A stretch of 64,000 nt of DNA from Casuarius casuarius (taxonomy: Eukaryota; Chordata; Aves; Casuariiformes; Casuariidae): positions 129,763-193,762 of the forward strand of contig PTFA01000398.1 in the NCBI GenBank assembly GCA_003342895.1, written 5' to 3'. Positions 50,230 through 62,112 of the stretch are shown piece after piece. A program made the translations under genes and the position numbers. Under the pieces are notes generated by a model, which was not told where the DNA came from, made no database searches, and saw only the letters and a program-made list of their open reading frames with translations. The first letter of the stretch is position 1, and each line of letters begins with the position of its first letter.

Positions 50230-51219
50230 AAAAGCTTTTGGGAAACAAAAGCAGACCCAAAGGGAGGGGAATGATTGAAACTGTTCATCTGGTTCTTTTT
50301 TTTCTTTGAAGAGTTAACTGTTTTGTGTGACAGAAGCATTCCTCTTCTGAACCGTGTTTTAACAGCTATTTAAAATGTAACTGTAATATGAATCCTAAAT
50401 TTGATTCTCTAGCTAGAACCTTAACAGGTTAAAGCTAATCATTTTTGGCATTTTGATGAGTATTGGAAAAAAAGACTTTTGAGTTTTGTGCATTAGCATT
50501 ACACTTGAGTTATCCTAGATTGTACTTTGATATGCTTGCAAGTTGGCACTGCCTCTTCAGAAAGGTTTCCCCCACCCAGCTTCCCTGGGTACTTGCTGCT
50601 GTCCCCTTTCTCCATTCCTTTTCCTTCCCCTCCAGACTGTGCTGTGATGAACATTTGCATGGCTGTGTGGGATCACGTCTGAGAAAAAAGCTGAAGGATA
50701 ACCCAGACCAAAACAAAAACAAATGAAGAGAGACTGTCTTTCACCTAGATTGGTTCTCATTTAGTTCATTGCATGAGATCTAAAGCTTTTGTAACAGCAA
50801 AGCGCAGGCGGGAGATAGCAGGCAGGAGCGAGTCGTAGCGTATGATGAACAAGGATGAGCGCTTTTCTGGTGGGGAACGGGGTCACAGTGGTGGTTTAAA
50901 ACCATATTGAGCCGTCTTTCTAATGGTTTGGATGGTTATTAGGATCTTCTTGATGACTGCCTAACTCGTCAGGGAAACTGTCTAATCATCTTTGTGTGAA
51001 TCCGGTGCTACAAGTCCGATGTGCATGTGTAACTGTGGTCACTCTGTTTCACTGGTGTCGTCCATGCTGGTAGGTCAGCGTCTCCCACTCTAACCTCATC
51101 CTACGGGATCAAATTGATATACGTGTTGACTGCACAAAGTTGGGCTCTTCAGCTCAAACTGTAGATTTCTGACTTAAAATGTAGATGTTTCACATTAGAA
51201 GCTTGAATCTCTAGAGCTT

Positions 51220-51237
51220 GGGGGGGGGGGGGGGGGG
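51220..51237. repeat. G18 mononucleotide tract
   Basis: Eighteen consecutive G lie in otherwise mixed sequence. Such runs can fold into G-quadruplexes and are error-prone in sequencing, so the exact length is uncertain. Confidence 0.95.
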
Positions 51238-52551
51238 AACCTTTCATCTCCTCTGGCCGTAAGGAAACTGGCTCACAAACGAACGTGTTGCCAGTTAGAT
51301 TTCAGGCTTTTGCTAGGCAGACGGGCAGCATCACAGGAACAGCGTGAATCCACTGAAGCCTGAAATCTCTAATGCTCAACTTCTGACGGCACTTTTGTCA
51401 TTGTCACTGGAGATAAACCAGCTTTAGGGATACTACAAGGGGTGGGAAGAATTGTACTAAAAACGCTGTATTGCTGTTGCTAGTGTTGATTGACTGGTTA
51501 AAATATGCTTTAAAATAATCTGATACCAGATTTCGAATCATTTCCAAAGATAGACTGTAAATGTGGGGTCTCATGAAAATGTCCAGGCAATTCTTTCCAT
51601 GCAGGCAGAAAAGAGGATTTAAAACATTTGTCTTATAGCATTAGGGTTTGTATAAAGAACAGCAGAGGACCCCAGCTCTGTAAAGAAGCGCTGCAGTGCG
51701 TTTGGGTAAGAGCAGGTGGGGCAGGTGACCTGTGTTTGGGATGGCTTTTCTATTTTGAAATGATAGTTACAAATCTTTGGGGGTGGGGGGGAAGCAGATG
51801 TGTGATTTTTATTTTTGCAATGCTTTAAGTTTGGAAGCAAGAATACTGCATAACTTTAAACTGCTGGATGTCTTTTTCCTCAATATTATGTGCCATTTGG
51901 TATTTTGTCTTTGGTAGTGTTAGCAGTAGTACTTCAAGAGGCTGTAGTCATTTATTTCAGGTAGCATCGTGCCTTCAACAGCATGTAATATTGTCACATT
52001 AACCTTAGCATATGTTTTAAAATTAATTACAGTGATGAGAACAAACAATAAATCATAGAGAACACTATAACTCATTTTACTGTCCATAGGAATAAAGCTA
52101 TGTATTCTTGCACCAAGCAAACATTTCTCTGTACTTTAAGCGTATCTGAAATGATTGCTTTTGGCAGTGCTGTGCAAGTGCTCCAGGAGGACAGACAGTT
52201 TGAGTAAATCATTTAAAAAAATTGGAAGAAATAAACAGTGCCAAACTAATACTATAAATTGAAGTTTTATTGATGAATCTGTTTTTTGTTATTAAGGTTA
52301 AATTACAGCAATCACTGAAGCCCATTATAGAACAATATTGTGCCCTGTAGTTCTATGGGGTCGTTTCAACAAGATGAAAAAATGCACCAAAAACATTATA
52401 TGCAAGAAAAAAGGGAAGAACTGCTCTGTACGTGTGAGTTTGTTTGTTTTTTAAAACAAGCTGGAACTGGAGAAACAAACTGTGCTGCAGAAAAAAATTC
52501 AAACTCTGCACTTAAAAAGATTTCATATATTGTCACATTACGCTTCCCAGC

Positions 52552-52606
52552 TTTATCTTGTTTATTCTTATGCCTTTCCAGATTTGTCTTGTTTATTCTC
52601 ATGCCA
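52552..52606. repeat. Two-copy tandem repeat, period 31 bp
   Basis: tcttgtttattcttatgcc (from 52556) recurs as tcttgtttattctcatgcc (from 52587) with one mismatch. The bases just before each copy also match closely. Confidence 0.92.
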
Positions 52607-55396
52607 AACTAACAGGCACTTAATTAAAGGATAATGCTATGCCATGACTGATGGTAAGAATACCAACTTCATAATCTGTCTCCATCTAAAAATTTTCTTA
52701 TGTTTAATGATTAAGTTGTAAAACACTTGATGATCAGTCTTGATATCTGATAATCGGATTCTTTTAACTGCTTTTTTTGATTTGCTATTGATATTGCTCA
52801 GATTTATATGCTGAGATCAAATTGTTAGGGGTGTGGAGGCAGAGAAAACACCAAGTATTTCAAGCATAGGTGATTCATCTTGGAAACAGCTTGTGTTTTT
52901 TGTATAGGAAAATACTTTGACCAATGTAAAAGCCATAAATGTCCTCCTCATGAAGGCTGCAGCGTAGTGGGGAAGGAGACACATAATGAAGCAGAAAAGG
53001 CCAGAGCACAATGAAACATGGAAGCAGTATGGAGAAGGTGTGTGGCAACCAGAGCAGTGCGGAGCAGGTAGTGAGGACCAAGCGGGCCCGTTACCGTCAG
53101 CAACGTGCTGGAGCCTCACCAAAGGGGAACGGCATCGCTTGCTGCGCGTTGACAGAGCTTAGGGGCAGAGCTGATGTTAACGCTTTGGTTCTTATGTGTA
53201 AGCACAAGATACTTTTTAAAAGCACTTTTTCTGTTTGAGCAAAATCCTGTCAAACCTTCAGCCCTGGCAGAGAACACTTAAAGGGAGAACACTGAAAAAG
53301 CTCTTTCTTTGCTACTTTGCACCTCAGTATCTTTCAGAAGTGTCTTTACTTATTCATTTATTTGTACCCATTGAGGCCTGCGCAATCAGGGGATTTTGTC
53401 CTCTTTAAAACCCTGAGTGGACTAGAATCAAATCTGTAATTAAACAAGATTGGCCTATATCATAATTCTTCGTTAAATAAAAAAACTGAGTTTTGTCAGG
53501 AAAATCAGATTTTTATTACTCATTGCCTATATCTTGTGGAGAGATGGTAATTTAGCACTTTATAAATATGCCAGTAAATTAGTGATTCTGTAGTCATTAA
53601 TTTTGCATTTATCTTAATTCTATTACATTTATGGATATTTATGGGATTTTACTTTTTTTTTTACATTTGAAAAATATTACTATAGTGTTATTTTTAAGAT
53701 GGATTTTTAAGATGACTAAATTATCTTATTTTAATGCAAATGTTTTTGACATATAAAAGTGGAAATACTGCCTTGATTTTTGAATTAAGCAATTTTCTTT
53801 TTAAATGTCACTGTGAATCATTAAAGAAATAGGAATAGTTATTTTCCTTTTGCTTTTAAATAATTTCATGCTCATGGTCTAGTAATTATCTAGCCTCTTG
53901 ATTCTTATTTTTGACGGAAGTTCAATAAGGAATTAGACAAATTCATAAAAGATAAGTCCATAGGTGGCTAATTAATATGCTGATGTGCAACCTTTAGCAC
54001 AGGAAACCCATAGAACACTGATTGCTTTAAGTTAGAATGGCCTACTAAAAAGAAAATTTCTTTGTGCTGTTTCCGAAGTTTGTTTTTCTTCAGTATCTGC
54101 TGTTGAGCACTGCTGGGGAGAGCTTCCAAGCTATCTTTGGTATGACTCTTATGTGGTAACATTATATAGTATGATAGCCTAGACTTGTTCTTGTAACTCA
54201 GTAAATCTCTTAAAAAGCCGAACTAAAAAAGTTTCTAGATGAGTGCTGTGCTTTTGAAAAACTAAGTAGTTTGCTGAGTGTACAGTACGGTTCTTTGGAA
54301 GCTGATTATAATCTTTCACTAGAAAATTGCATTTTATTGCACTAAATGCTGCATGTTTCTGGCTTTTGTCTTCTCCCCATTCTTCTGTCTATTTTCTGAG
54401 CTCAGAACAGTGTTCATACAGTGTCACCCAAACTAGACATCATGACCTCTTGCTGAATCCTCAGCCTTTCTGCCCAAAGACACAAGTGAGCCATGCAGAT
54501 AATATGGGACTGTCTTCTCTTTGAGCAAAGCCAAAGTAATGTTCAGGAGAAATTCATTATACTGCTTGATAAGAATGAAGCAAAAAATCCCTCCAAATTT
54601 GATCAACGTGAGTCTTGAGCATAAAAAACAGCGAGCTGCCATCAGTTTAAAATAGTCTAAGGACTTTGGGTTTTTCAGTTTTCTCTTTGGTCACTGAAAC
54701 TCAGCTTTGTTACATACAGTACCATTAATACTGATTACAGCAGAATACAAAAAAGATATTTATTTTTACCATTTACCATTTCTGAACTCTCCCCTGCACC
54801 CTCTCCTTACTTACCCTGTCCTCATTTTGAAGACATGACTAATTGGTAGAAATAAATTTTATCACTCCATTTCTCTCCTAATGACTATAATGCAATATAT
54901 GATATAAACACTTCACAGACTTGTTTGCTGTTTTTCCTGACTAAGTAGATGGTATGTGTAGTTGGGAAAGTTTAAGAATGGAGATTAGTAAATTAGCATA
55001 GGCTATTCCAATGGCAGTCTGCACCAGAGGAATTATCGATGCCTTCGATAGTCTTGTTTAAGCCAGAAGCTAACTCTGTGAATTCATAGAAATGATTGTA
55101 CTGCCTTGGTTCTCCTCTCTTTTTTTTTAAACACTAATGTTCTCATCCAAAAGAATGGTTCCTGATCACTTTTGTACTGAACTGAGGTAATTAATTCACT
55201 TGTTCTGTACTGTATCTATACTGTCTGTCACGTCCTTTGCAAATCCCTTTGTGGTCTAGTTGATTCCCTGCCAACATGCTTATTGCTTTTTGAAGAACTT
55301 CTATTACTTTTCTGCTATTTTATTGGGCACCTTTAGTTTTGGACTACTTGTTAACTTTCTTACTTATCTTTGCTACTGCAAATCTAATGAAATTAG

Positions 55397-55430
55397 TATT
55401 GCATTGCCTAATTCATTAGGCAATGCAATA
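55397..55430. repeat. Perfect 34-bp hairpin (16-bp arms, 2-nt loop)
   Basis: The left arm tattgcattgcctaat (55397-55412) is exactly reverse-complementary to attaggcaatgcaata (55415-55430), with loop TC. It lies in otherwise ordinary AT-rich intron. A perfect 16-bp arm match this tight is not expected by chance in 64 kb. The loop is too small for a usual pre-miRNA. It could be a palindromic insertion or the remnant of a short inverted-repeat element. Confidence 0.95.
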
Positions 55431-57511
55431 ATTTTTAGTAGTGTTTAATTTTATTTTTCAAACTTGAATTATTTTTACTATTTTTATTTTTGTGTATAAT
55501 ATATCTCATTGGAATTATATATTCATTGCCACCAGATAAGGAAAACACAAAATGATTCTTATGTGATTACCCTGAGGTGGAATTCCAGGAATAATTTTCA
55601 TCTGGTGCTTTCTCTTTTGAATCTTATTGTCTGAATTTATTGCCTGTTAAAAAAAAAAACAAAAAAACAATGGCTATAAGCCCTTATGCTGCATATTGCT
55701 TTCAATGCATGAGTTGGCAGACCAGATATTTTCCCTGCAAAAACAAACAAACAAAAAAGATAACTGGAACACTTACTGTAGTCAATAACAATGGAAGAGA
55801 TTAAAAATTCACAAGTGTTCTGTGTTAAAGGGAGATATTTATTTTCAAGGTAAGGGTTTGAGAAGGCTGACTTCTATCCCTTCAGAGTGCTAGAAATGAT
55901 TTTTGAAATGAAATCAGATTGGATATTCAGTATTTATGATGTGAAATACTCAGGTCTAAGCTGTGGTGGTTTGGTTTAGTTTGGTAGAGTCAGCTTTATT
56001 ATTTTTTATCAGAGCCTAATCCTCAAAAATTTCTTCATAAATTTGGGGATGGTCCCAGTCACTATTGTTTCCATGTGTCTAGAACTGGGTCATCTTAATT
56101 TGGTTTTGCACTCTTCTGGTATATTGATACACATTTTTAAACATGAATTATGTAACAGTTCTGCTGCTGCATGGCTGAAAAGTCTTAGTGAAAAAGTTCA
56201 GTATTTTTTATGAAAAAAGCATTAGTATTATAACAGCCGAAGATGAGGGAGGATTAAATGAATTTATTAAAATATTAAAAAAAATTATTTAGCTAACAGC
56301 AAGATTTGAAAGTCGGTTTGTATCATGCAGGTATAGCCCAGTCTGACTTTTGCAAGATGTATCTTTTTGTGTACACGCAGAAGTGCTACAGGATGGAATA
56401 GGTAAAAAGTTTAGCTGGGTCAGTGTGGTCCCTGATGATACAACCAGACAATGGCATAAAACAGTCTTATTGCAAGAGTAACAAAAAAACAGAGACTACT
56501 TATAAAATGTTTTAAAAATAACGTAAAATAAAGTAACCTATAGATTACGTGTTATTAAAATATTTCTACTGTAAAGTATTATCAATCTGTAGGCATATAC
56601 ATTTTTACTGCTAGTATCTTATTAGAGTGCATGGCAGGTACAGGCAAAACATTATCTTATACGGAGAGGCAGAATCATACAAGTCCGGCTGCCCATGCAG
56701 AGGATTCCCTTTATTAAAGGGTATAAGACGTAGTCAATGCAAACTCTAGGTCTTCTGTCTGAAATGACTTAAAATAGTTCATCTAGAATGCCTTTCACAT
56801 ATAACGCATGGTTTAAACGCGGTTTTAAAAAGCTTCATTCCAAAGCAGAAAAGTTAACAATCACATTATAATGTAGTGTATCTCATGTCATTAAGACAGA
56901 AATCAAGGTTTTTAATAGTCCTTTCTTTGATCTTACAGTATTCTAGGGCCGTTTATGTTGTAGAACGCAGCCTCGGGAGATGTGCAGCTGCGCAGGTGTG
57001 AGCTCTACAGCTTTGTTCCAGAATTCAAGCAAAGATGCATGCTTTATAAATAACTGTAAATGTTGAGCGTTTCATCAAGGAGACTCTTCAGTCTGTCAAA
57101 TGTAAAATATTTACCAAGTGATGTGGGCTTTTGTCCAGTAAGAAATTATTAGGACCACCAGCTCATTTCACAGAGGACCAAGCAATGGTAGCTTGGTATA
57201 GGACTGAATATAGGAAAGTGATCTGGAGGAGAAAAGACTGTTATCTGTGATAAAGACGTTGTTATCTATAACTAATTGGTTCTAATTATTTGTATGACAA
57301 AGCACTTATATTTTAAAAAGTGAAATAAGAGTGAAGTATGGTGGTTGTTACTCCAAAAGTTAAAAGCACTGAAGTCTAAAGTGGTCTGACAATTAATTTC
57401 AGTCCAAACAAAAAGAACATAAAATTTCATTCAGGATGGAATATAATTTCAGTTCCACTAGTGGTTGCTTATGCTGCTTCTTAGGAAAGAAATGGGTAAA
57501 TCCTACTGGTT

Positions 57512-57653
57512 AAAAAAAAAAAAAAAAAGTCTCTAAAATTTAGTCAAAACATAAGGCTGTAAATCTATCAATCATACTAAACAGGATTTGAAATTTTTCA
57601 TTTTTTCTTGTTTTATTTACTTTATTTCCATTTTCTTTCTTAAAAAAAAAAAA
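57512..57653. repeat. Two A runs (A17 and A12)
   Basis: Runs of A lie at 57512-57528 and 57642-57653 with a T-rich stretch between them. These are simple low-complexity DNA. Confidence 0.85.
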
Positions 57654-58960
57654 GGGCTTGTCAACCCCACTATTCCTTCCCACGCAATTCTGCTTCTTTT
57701 GAAAATCCAATCCTTTGTTTCTATTAGTTATTTCTCATGCTATTTGTTTATGAAGAGTTGAGAATAGAATATCTATGCATGAATTTTACTCTTTTCTGTA
57801 GGTGCTATTGTGTTAGCTAACTGTTTTAGCCTTCTGGTGTGACATGGTATATGAATTAAGTGATTCAAATCATTTTATTACATTCTTTTGATGCAGCAAT
57901 CGCACAATAACATTAAAATAAGTAAGAAAATGAATCATTCTTTAGAGTAGAATGAACAGAAAAAAGTAAATACCCTTAGCTTAAGTTTGCAAAGTTGTAT
58001 ATCATTTGTCTTTCACTTTTATATAGCTCCGAGTCTCCTCTTTAATGTTTTCTGTGTTATCACATTTGTGGTTAAAAGCTGTTAAATCGCTCCACTTTAC
58101 CTTTCTTTCACTGGGGATTTCAAGTACTCTGAGCCAAAATTAGTGTTCAGGTCATTACAAAGACACTGCTGATACTGTATTTCATACTTAATGAATCTTT
58201 ATTGGCATCTTGGTCTAACCTTGGCTCTGCTTAGTGAATCATAACTTGGCAGCCTCTGCGTAGGTGCTCCACTGTCCTAGCAAATTCCAGGGTAAATAGA
58301 CTTGGCCTTTCACAGGTACGGGCAGGTTCATAGCAAAATAGAGTTTTGGTTCTTATGAAAAAGATCTGTGCTCTACTAAGACCTCATGCCACGGTTAGTT
58401 GGGTAGCGTTTGCTCTATAAAAGTGAAAAGAAGTGGCATTAGATTTGAACTTTGTAAAGTTAACATAATCCTCTTAGTAAAGCTGATATTATCAGCTTTC
58501 CTGAGTTCCTCAGTCATTCTGCTAAAATTGCGCTGCTTTGTCATTTCATTCCTAAAGACCGCAAAACTTGTTGCAAACCTCGGAGTTTTCAGTATGTTCA
58601 AACTTTTTGGGAAAAGGGAGAGAAATGATATTTTTATTTTATAACCTAGAAGCTGGCTTAAATTAACATGTCACATATCACACAGTTGAAATGGACCTCA
58701 GCCCGTGCTTTACCCCTTTCAGTAGCTTAACACAGAGCCGGAGGTCTCCCCGTCACTCTTGCTGGGCATGGAAAGCCCCTTCCGTGCTTCGTTTGTCTTA
58801 ACAGTCCTCTGTCTCCCTTTGCTGCCTCAACTCCTTACCTGTTAATGCCGGGGGGGGAGTGAAATTAAAGTATTTCCATACAAAATTCAGGTTTTAAATT
58901 TCTCACTTAAGTAGAAATGCAGGGAAGAAATCTGAAATCCCAGAACACAGATTTTTCTGG

Positions 58961-59320
58961 AAATGCGCATCTCCCTAGGAGGCGAGTGGGAACGGCGCTG
59001 TGATGCACAGGTGGTCGCAACGCTGCGCCCTGGCGTTGCCGGGGGCCTCCAGTCGCAGCCTGGCGGCGTGGGCAGCTGGCTGACTCCTCTCGAACCTTTG
59101 GGCTTCTCCATCTCGGTGAGTCCAGATGATCGTGTTGCAGACCTGAAAGCCTCGCCTGTGTTTGGCAGTTGGCTCTAGTACATGTGCTGAGGCTCGTCGC
59201 CTCCTGCCTTGGTGTGGTAAAGGGCTATGAGCTCCTTGAGTTGAGCTGCCTGCCATAGCTCACAGTGCAGCCGCCCCTGCAGCAGCGTGCGGGTCTGGCC
59301 CTTCTGCCTCGGGAAGGCTA
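58961..59320. other. CpG-rich islet with an internal donor-like GTGAGT
   Basis: This is the longest CpG-rich patch in the window, with roughly 23 CpGs in about 360 bp by eye. A consensus splice-donor-like gtgagt lies at 59116-59121 on the + strand, the same strand as CACNA2D3. It could be an alternative first exon or a non-coding transcript start, but nothing in the sequence proves transcription. Confidence 0.55.
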
Positions 59321-61855
59321 TGCTGAAACTCGGAAGGTTTAGAGAAGGGAAGCAAGGACAATCAAGGGTTTGAATGACTTCAGTGCAAGAAATGATTAAG
59401 TTTGAACTCTTCAGTTTAGAGGAGAAAAAAAGGACTGAAGGATGGGGGAATCTAGTAGAGGTCAGTAATATATAAATCGTATTGTGAATATGGAGAGCAA
59501 TCAGCTGCTTTCTTCTTCTGTACCAGAATGGAGCATGTGTGTGGGGGGGCCCTCAATCTACACGAAGCCCCTGAGCTGCAGATGGCTGGAAGTTTGGGAG
59601 GATACCCAGGAGAATTGTCATATATAGTTACACCGCTCTTTCACGCTTCCTTGGTTTCCTCTCCTGGCTGCTTTTCGAAATTGGGTGCTGGGTTGGGTGG
59701 ACCGCTTGGTCTGAGCGCACATACCTGCTCTCAGGTGTAGGAGCGCAGGTGTATAGTCTAGTTCTAGAGTCCGTACAGCCTGAAAAGCCCAGACTCATAG
59801 GAGCTTGCTGGCAGTGAGCTAGATTTCTATGCAGAAAGCTAATTAAGCTAGAAAAAATCAGATTTGATTAATTTCTCTGTTTTCTGTTGAGGGTGTGCCT
59901 CTTTTCTTGAGGTCAGCTCTGCTCTGCTAGAATGCGTAAGGCCCAAGTACAAGCTCTTCGGATGAGGGTCGTCACTGGTGGGTTGCCACGTATGCTGAAG
60001 GGTGAAGGGTCTCTCCTCTTTACTAGAGCTGCCATGCTGTTCTTTCACACACAAAATACTTAAGTTTTTAATCAACTTTAACTTCTTACAAAAGCTAGCT
60101 TTTTTTTTTTTCCTCCTGTTTTAAATCAAACTCTATTTTTAAACCTTAGGGCTAGTTTCTTTTCTGCAGTTTTGATGCATGTGCAGCTCATGTGTACTGA
60201 TAGTTTGTAGGGGTTATGAAAGACCAATTTTTCCCAGAAACCTGCCCCTGGCAATTGCAAAAGATATTGTTGCAAAGTGGTCCCCAGGCAGTGTTTCGGA
60301 TCTTTTTTCATTTTAGGAGTTAATCCAAATTTTGCCGTAGGGGAATACCTAATATTTCTGCTCTGTGGACATTCCTTACATTTCAGGATGCGTCTTGATA
60401 TGTACCACACGAAACAGGAGGGAAATGTTGACAGCAGAAGATTTTGTGGGACTTGGTGAAATGTGGAATACTGCAATCAAGAAAGAATATGTAAATGTCT
60501 CACTTAAACTGTCAGGCAAAGTAGATATGCAGTGATGCATATGTTCTGAGAATATCAAATCTGCTGCATGTACTACCGTCAAAGAGATGCTTTGAAATAG
60601 GAATTGCAGCTGAAATAAATTAGGTGTAGCCCTTCCCCCATCTTACGGAACTGCTATTGAATTTGCCTCAGAACAACACAGAAACCAAGCAGAAATATAG
60701 AGATCTTTTAGAAAAGCTGAAATTCTTATTGGAGTTGCAGAGCAGTGAAACTAGTAATACAGTTCGATGCATCATTTATTTTGATATGCCAATCTACTTT
60801 GTCTGGAAGTAACTTAATTAAAAAAGAAAGGAATACCGCCAAGGCATTTATTAATTTGGGGGTAAGCTGTGTGAAATCTGTCAGTCTGAGTGCGAAGCAT
60901 CCCTCAGCTTCATTTTCTTTGGATTTGAAAATAAACCTTAAACATCAAGGATGAAATGCCACCCTGGCTGGTTTAATTACTTCAAGTGGGAAAATAATAA
61001 GCCAGCCCAGACTAGGGTTCGCTCCCTGTAGGCATGCTGCTTTGCTTCAGCAGCTGCCTGGTGTGGAGACAGGGTTGGGAGAAGTGGCCCCTTCCATCGC
61101 TGGAGCTGATGCTGGTCCTCATGCACCCGGGAAGGAGCCGCGCAGCTTCTGCGCTGGCTCTGTCCTGCTGGTTGCCAGTGATTCCGTGAATGCAACTACA
61201 GAAGACTTACTTGGAATATTAATCTTTCTACATTTTAATGAGCAAGGAATACGCTTCCTTAATTCCCCCTGCCCTGCATCCCTTCTCTGCTACCCGAAGG
61301 GCAGATGTGCTTGATTTTGCTTTGTTTTCCTCTCTCCGCAGTCAGATGGTAGGACACTAAGCTTTGTGATCATCTCTCTGACTAAAGGACAGGCTTAATT
61401 GGCTTTGAAGTTCCCAAATGTGTACTCTGAGTAACAGACTTGCAAGGAGGGCCTGTGAAAGGCAGCCTGTGTGGAGGGGGAAATCTGTCTGAAAGCAGAG
61501 CACTGCTGCCTGGGTCTTGGGGGAGTACTCTGAAGTCCTCCGTTAACGCTCGGTGTGCAATTGAAAGGTAAATTGGGATGATTTCCATGTCTCTGACAGA
61601 ACTGGCTCCTCTCAGGGCTGTTAAATCATCCATGCAGGTGATTATTTTTATCCTGGTAGTGCATAAAAATACGCTGAAGGCTTTATTTATTTACTTATTA
61701 CCTCCTGAAGGAACCAAAATGAATGAAGTGAATTAACAGAATTCTCCAAAAAGACTGCAGTATGCACCTAACAGTGCACACGCATGTCCACCACAGAGAC
61801 TTAAAATCTGTGCAATCGTGGTGTTTGGTACAGAATTAGGTCCAGAATTGTCTGT

Positions 61856-62112
61856 GCGCTCCGGCAGCCGCGCGCTGACTGCGGTGCAGCCTGCCGATAC
61901 GGCGCGCTCTGTGCTCCGAAGCCCTGCAGGTTTCTCTGCTGTAGCCTGATGCAGGTTTGGGGTTTCTCAAAAACAAAAGGTTTGCAATCTTTTTTGAGAG
62001 GAGATCTTCACATTCGGCTTTCCTGAAGGGCCTCGGAGCAGTGACCCTTCCTCAAGGGCAGCGCTTCGGCCGGCAGGCCGCGGGGAACGACTCTGGGACA
62101 GAGGAGTCGTTC
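61856..62112. other. Paired CpG-dense islets with a 9-bp stem hairpin
   Basis: Two CpG clusters (61856-61920 and about 62028-62112) are separated by AT-richer sequence. In the second, gaacgactc (62085-62093) is exactly reverse-complementary to gagtcgttc (62104-62112), with a 10-nt loop. The function is unknown. Confidence 0.55.

Larger units (their letters stand above)
49641..58950. other. Intronic block, AT-rich, with a perfect hairpin
   Basis: Contents are a CCT triplet run (50005-50019), a weak MIR-like segment (50171-50229), a G18 tract (51220-51237), a 31-bp-period duplication (52552-52606), the 34-bp hairpin (55397-55430), an AAAC run near 55740-55756, and A runs at 57512-57528 and 57642-57653. 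No gene was seen. Confidence 0.6.
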
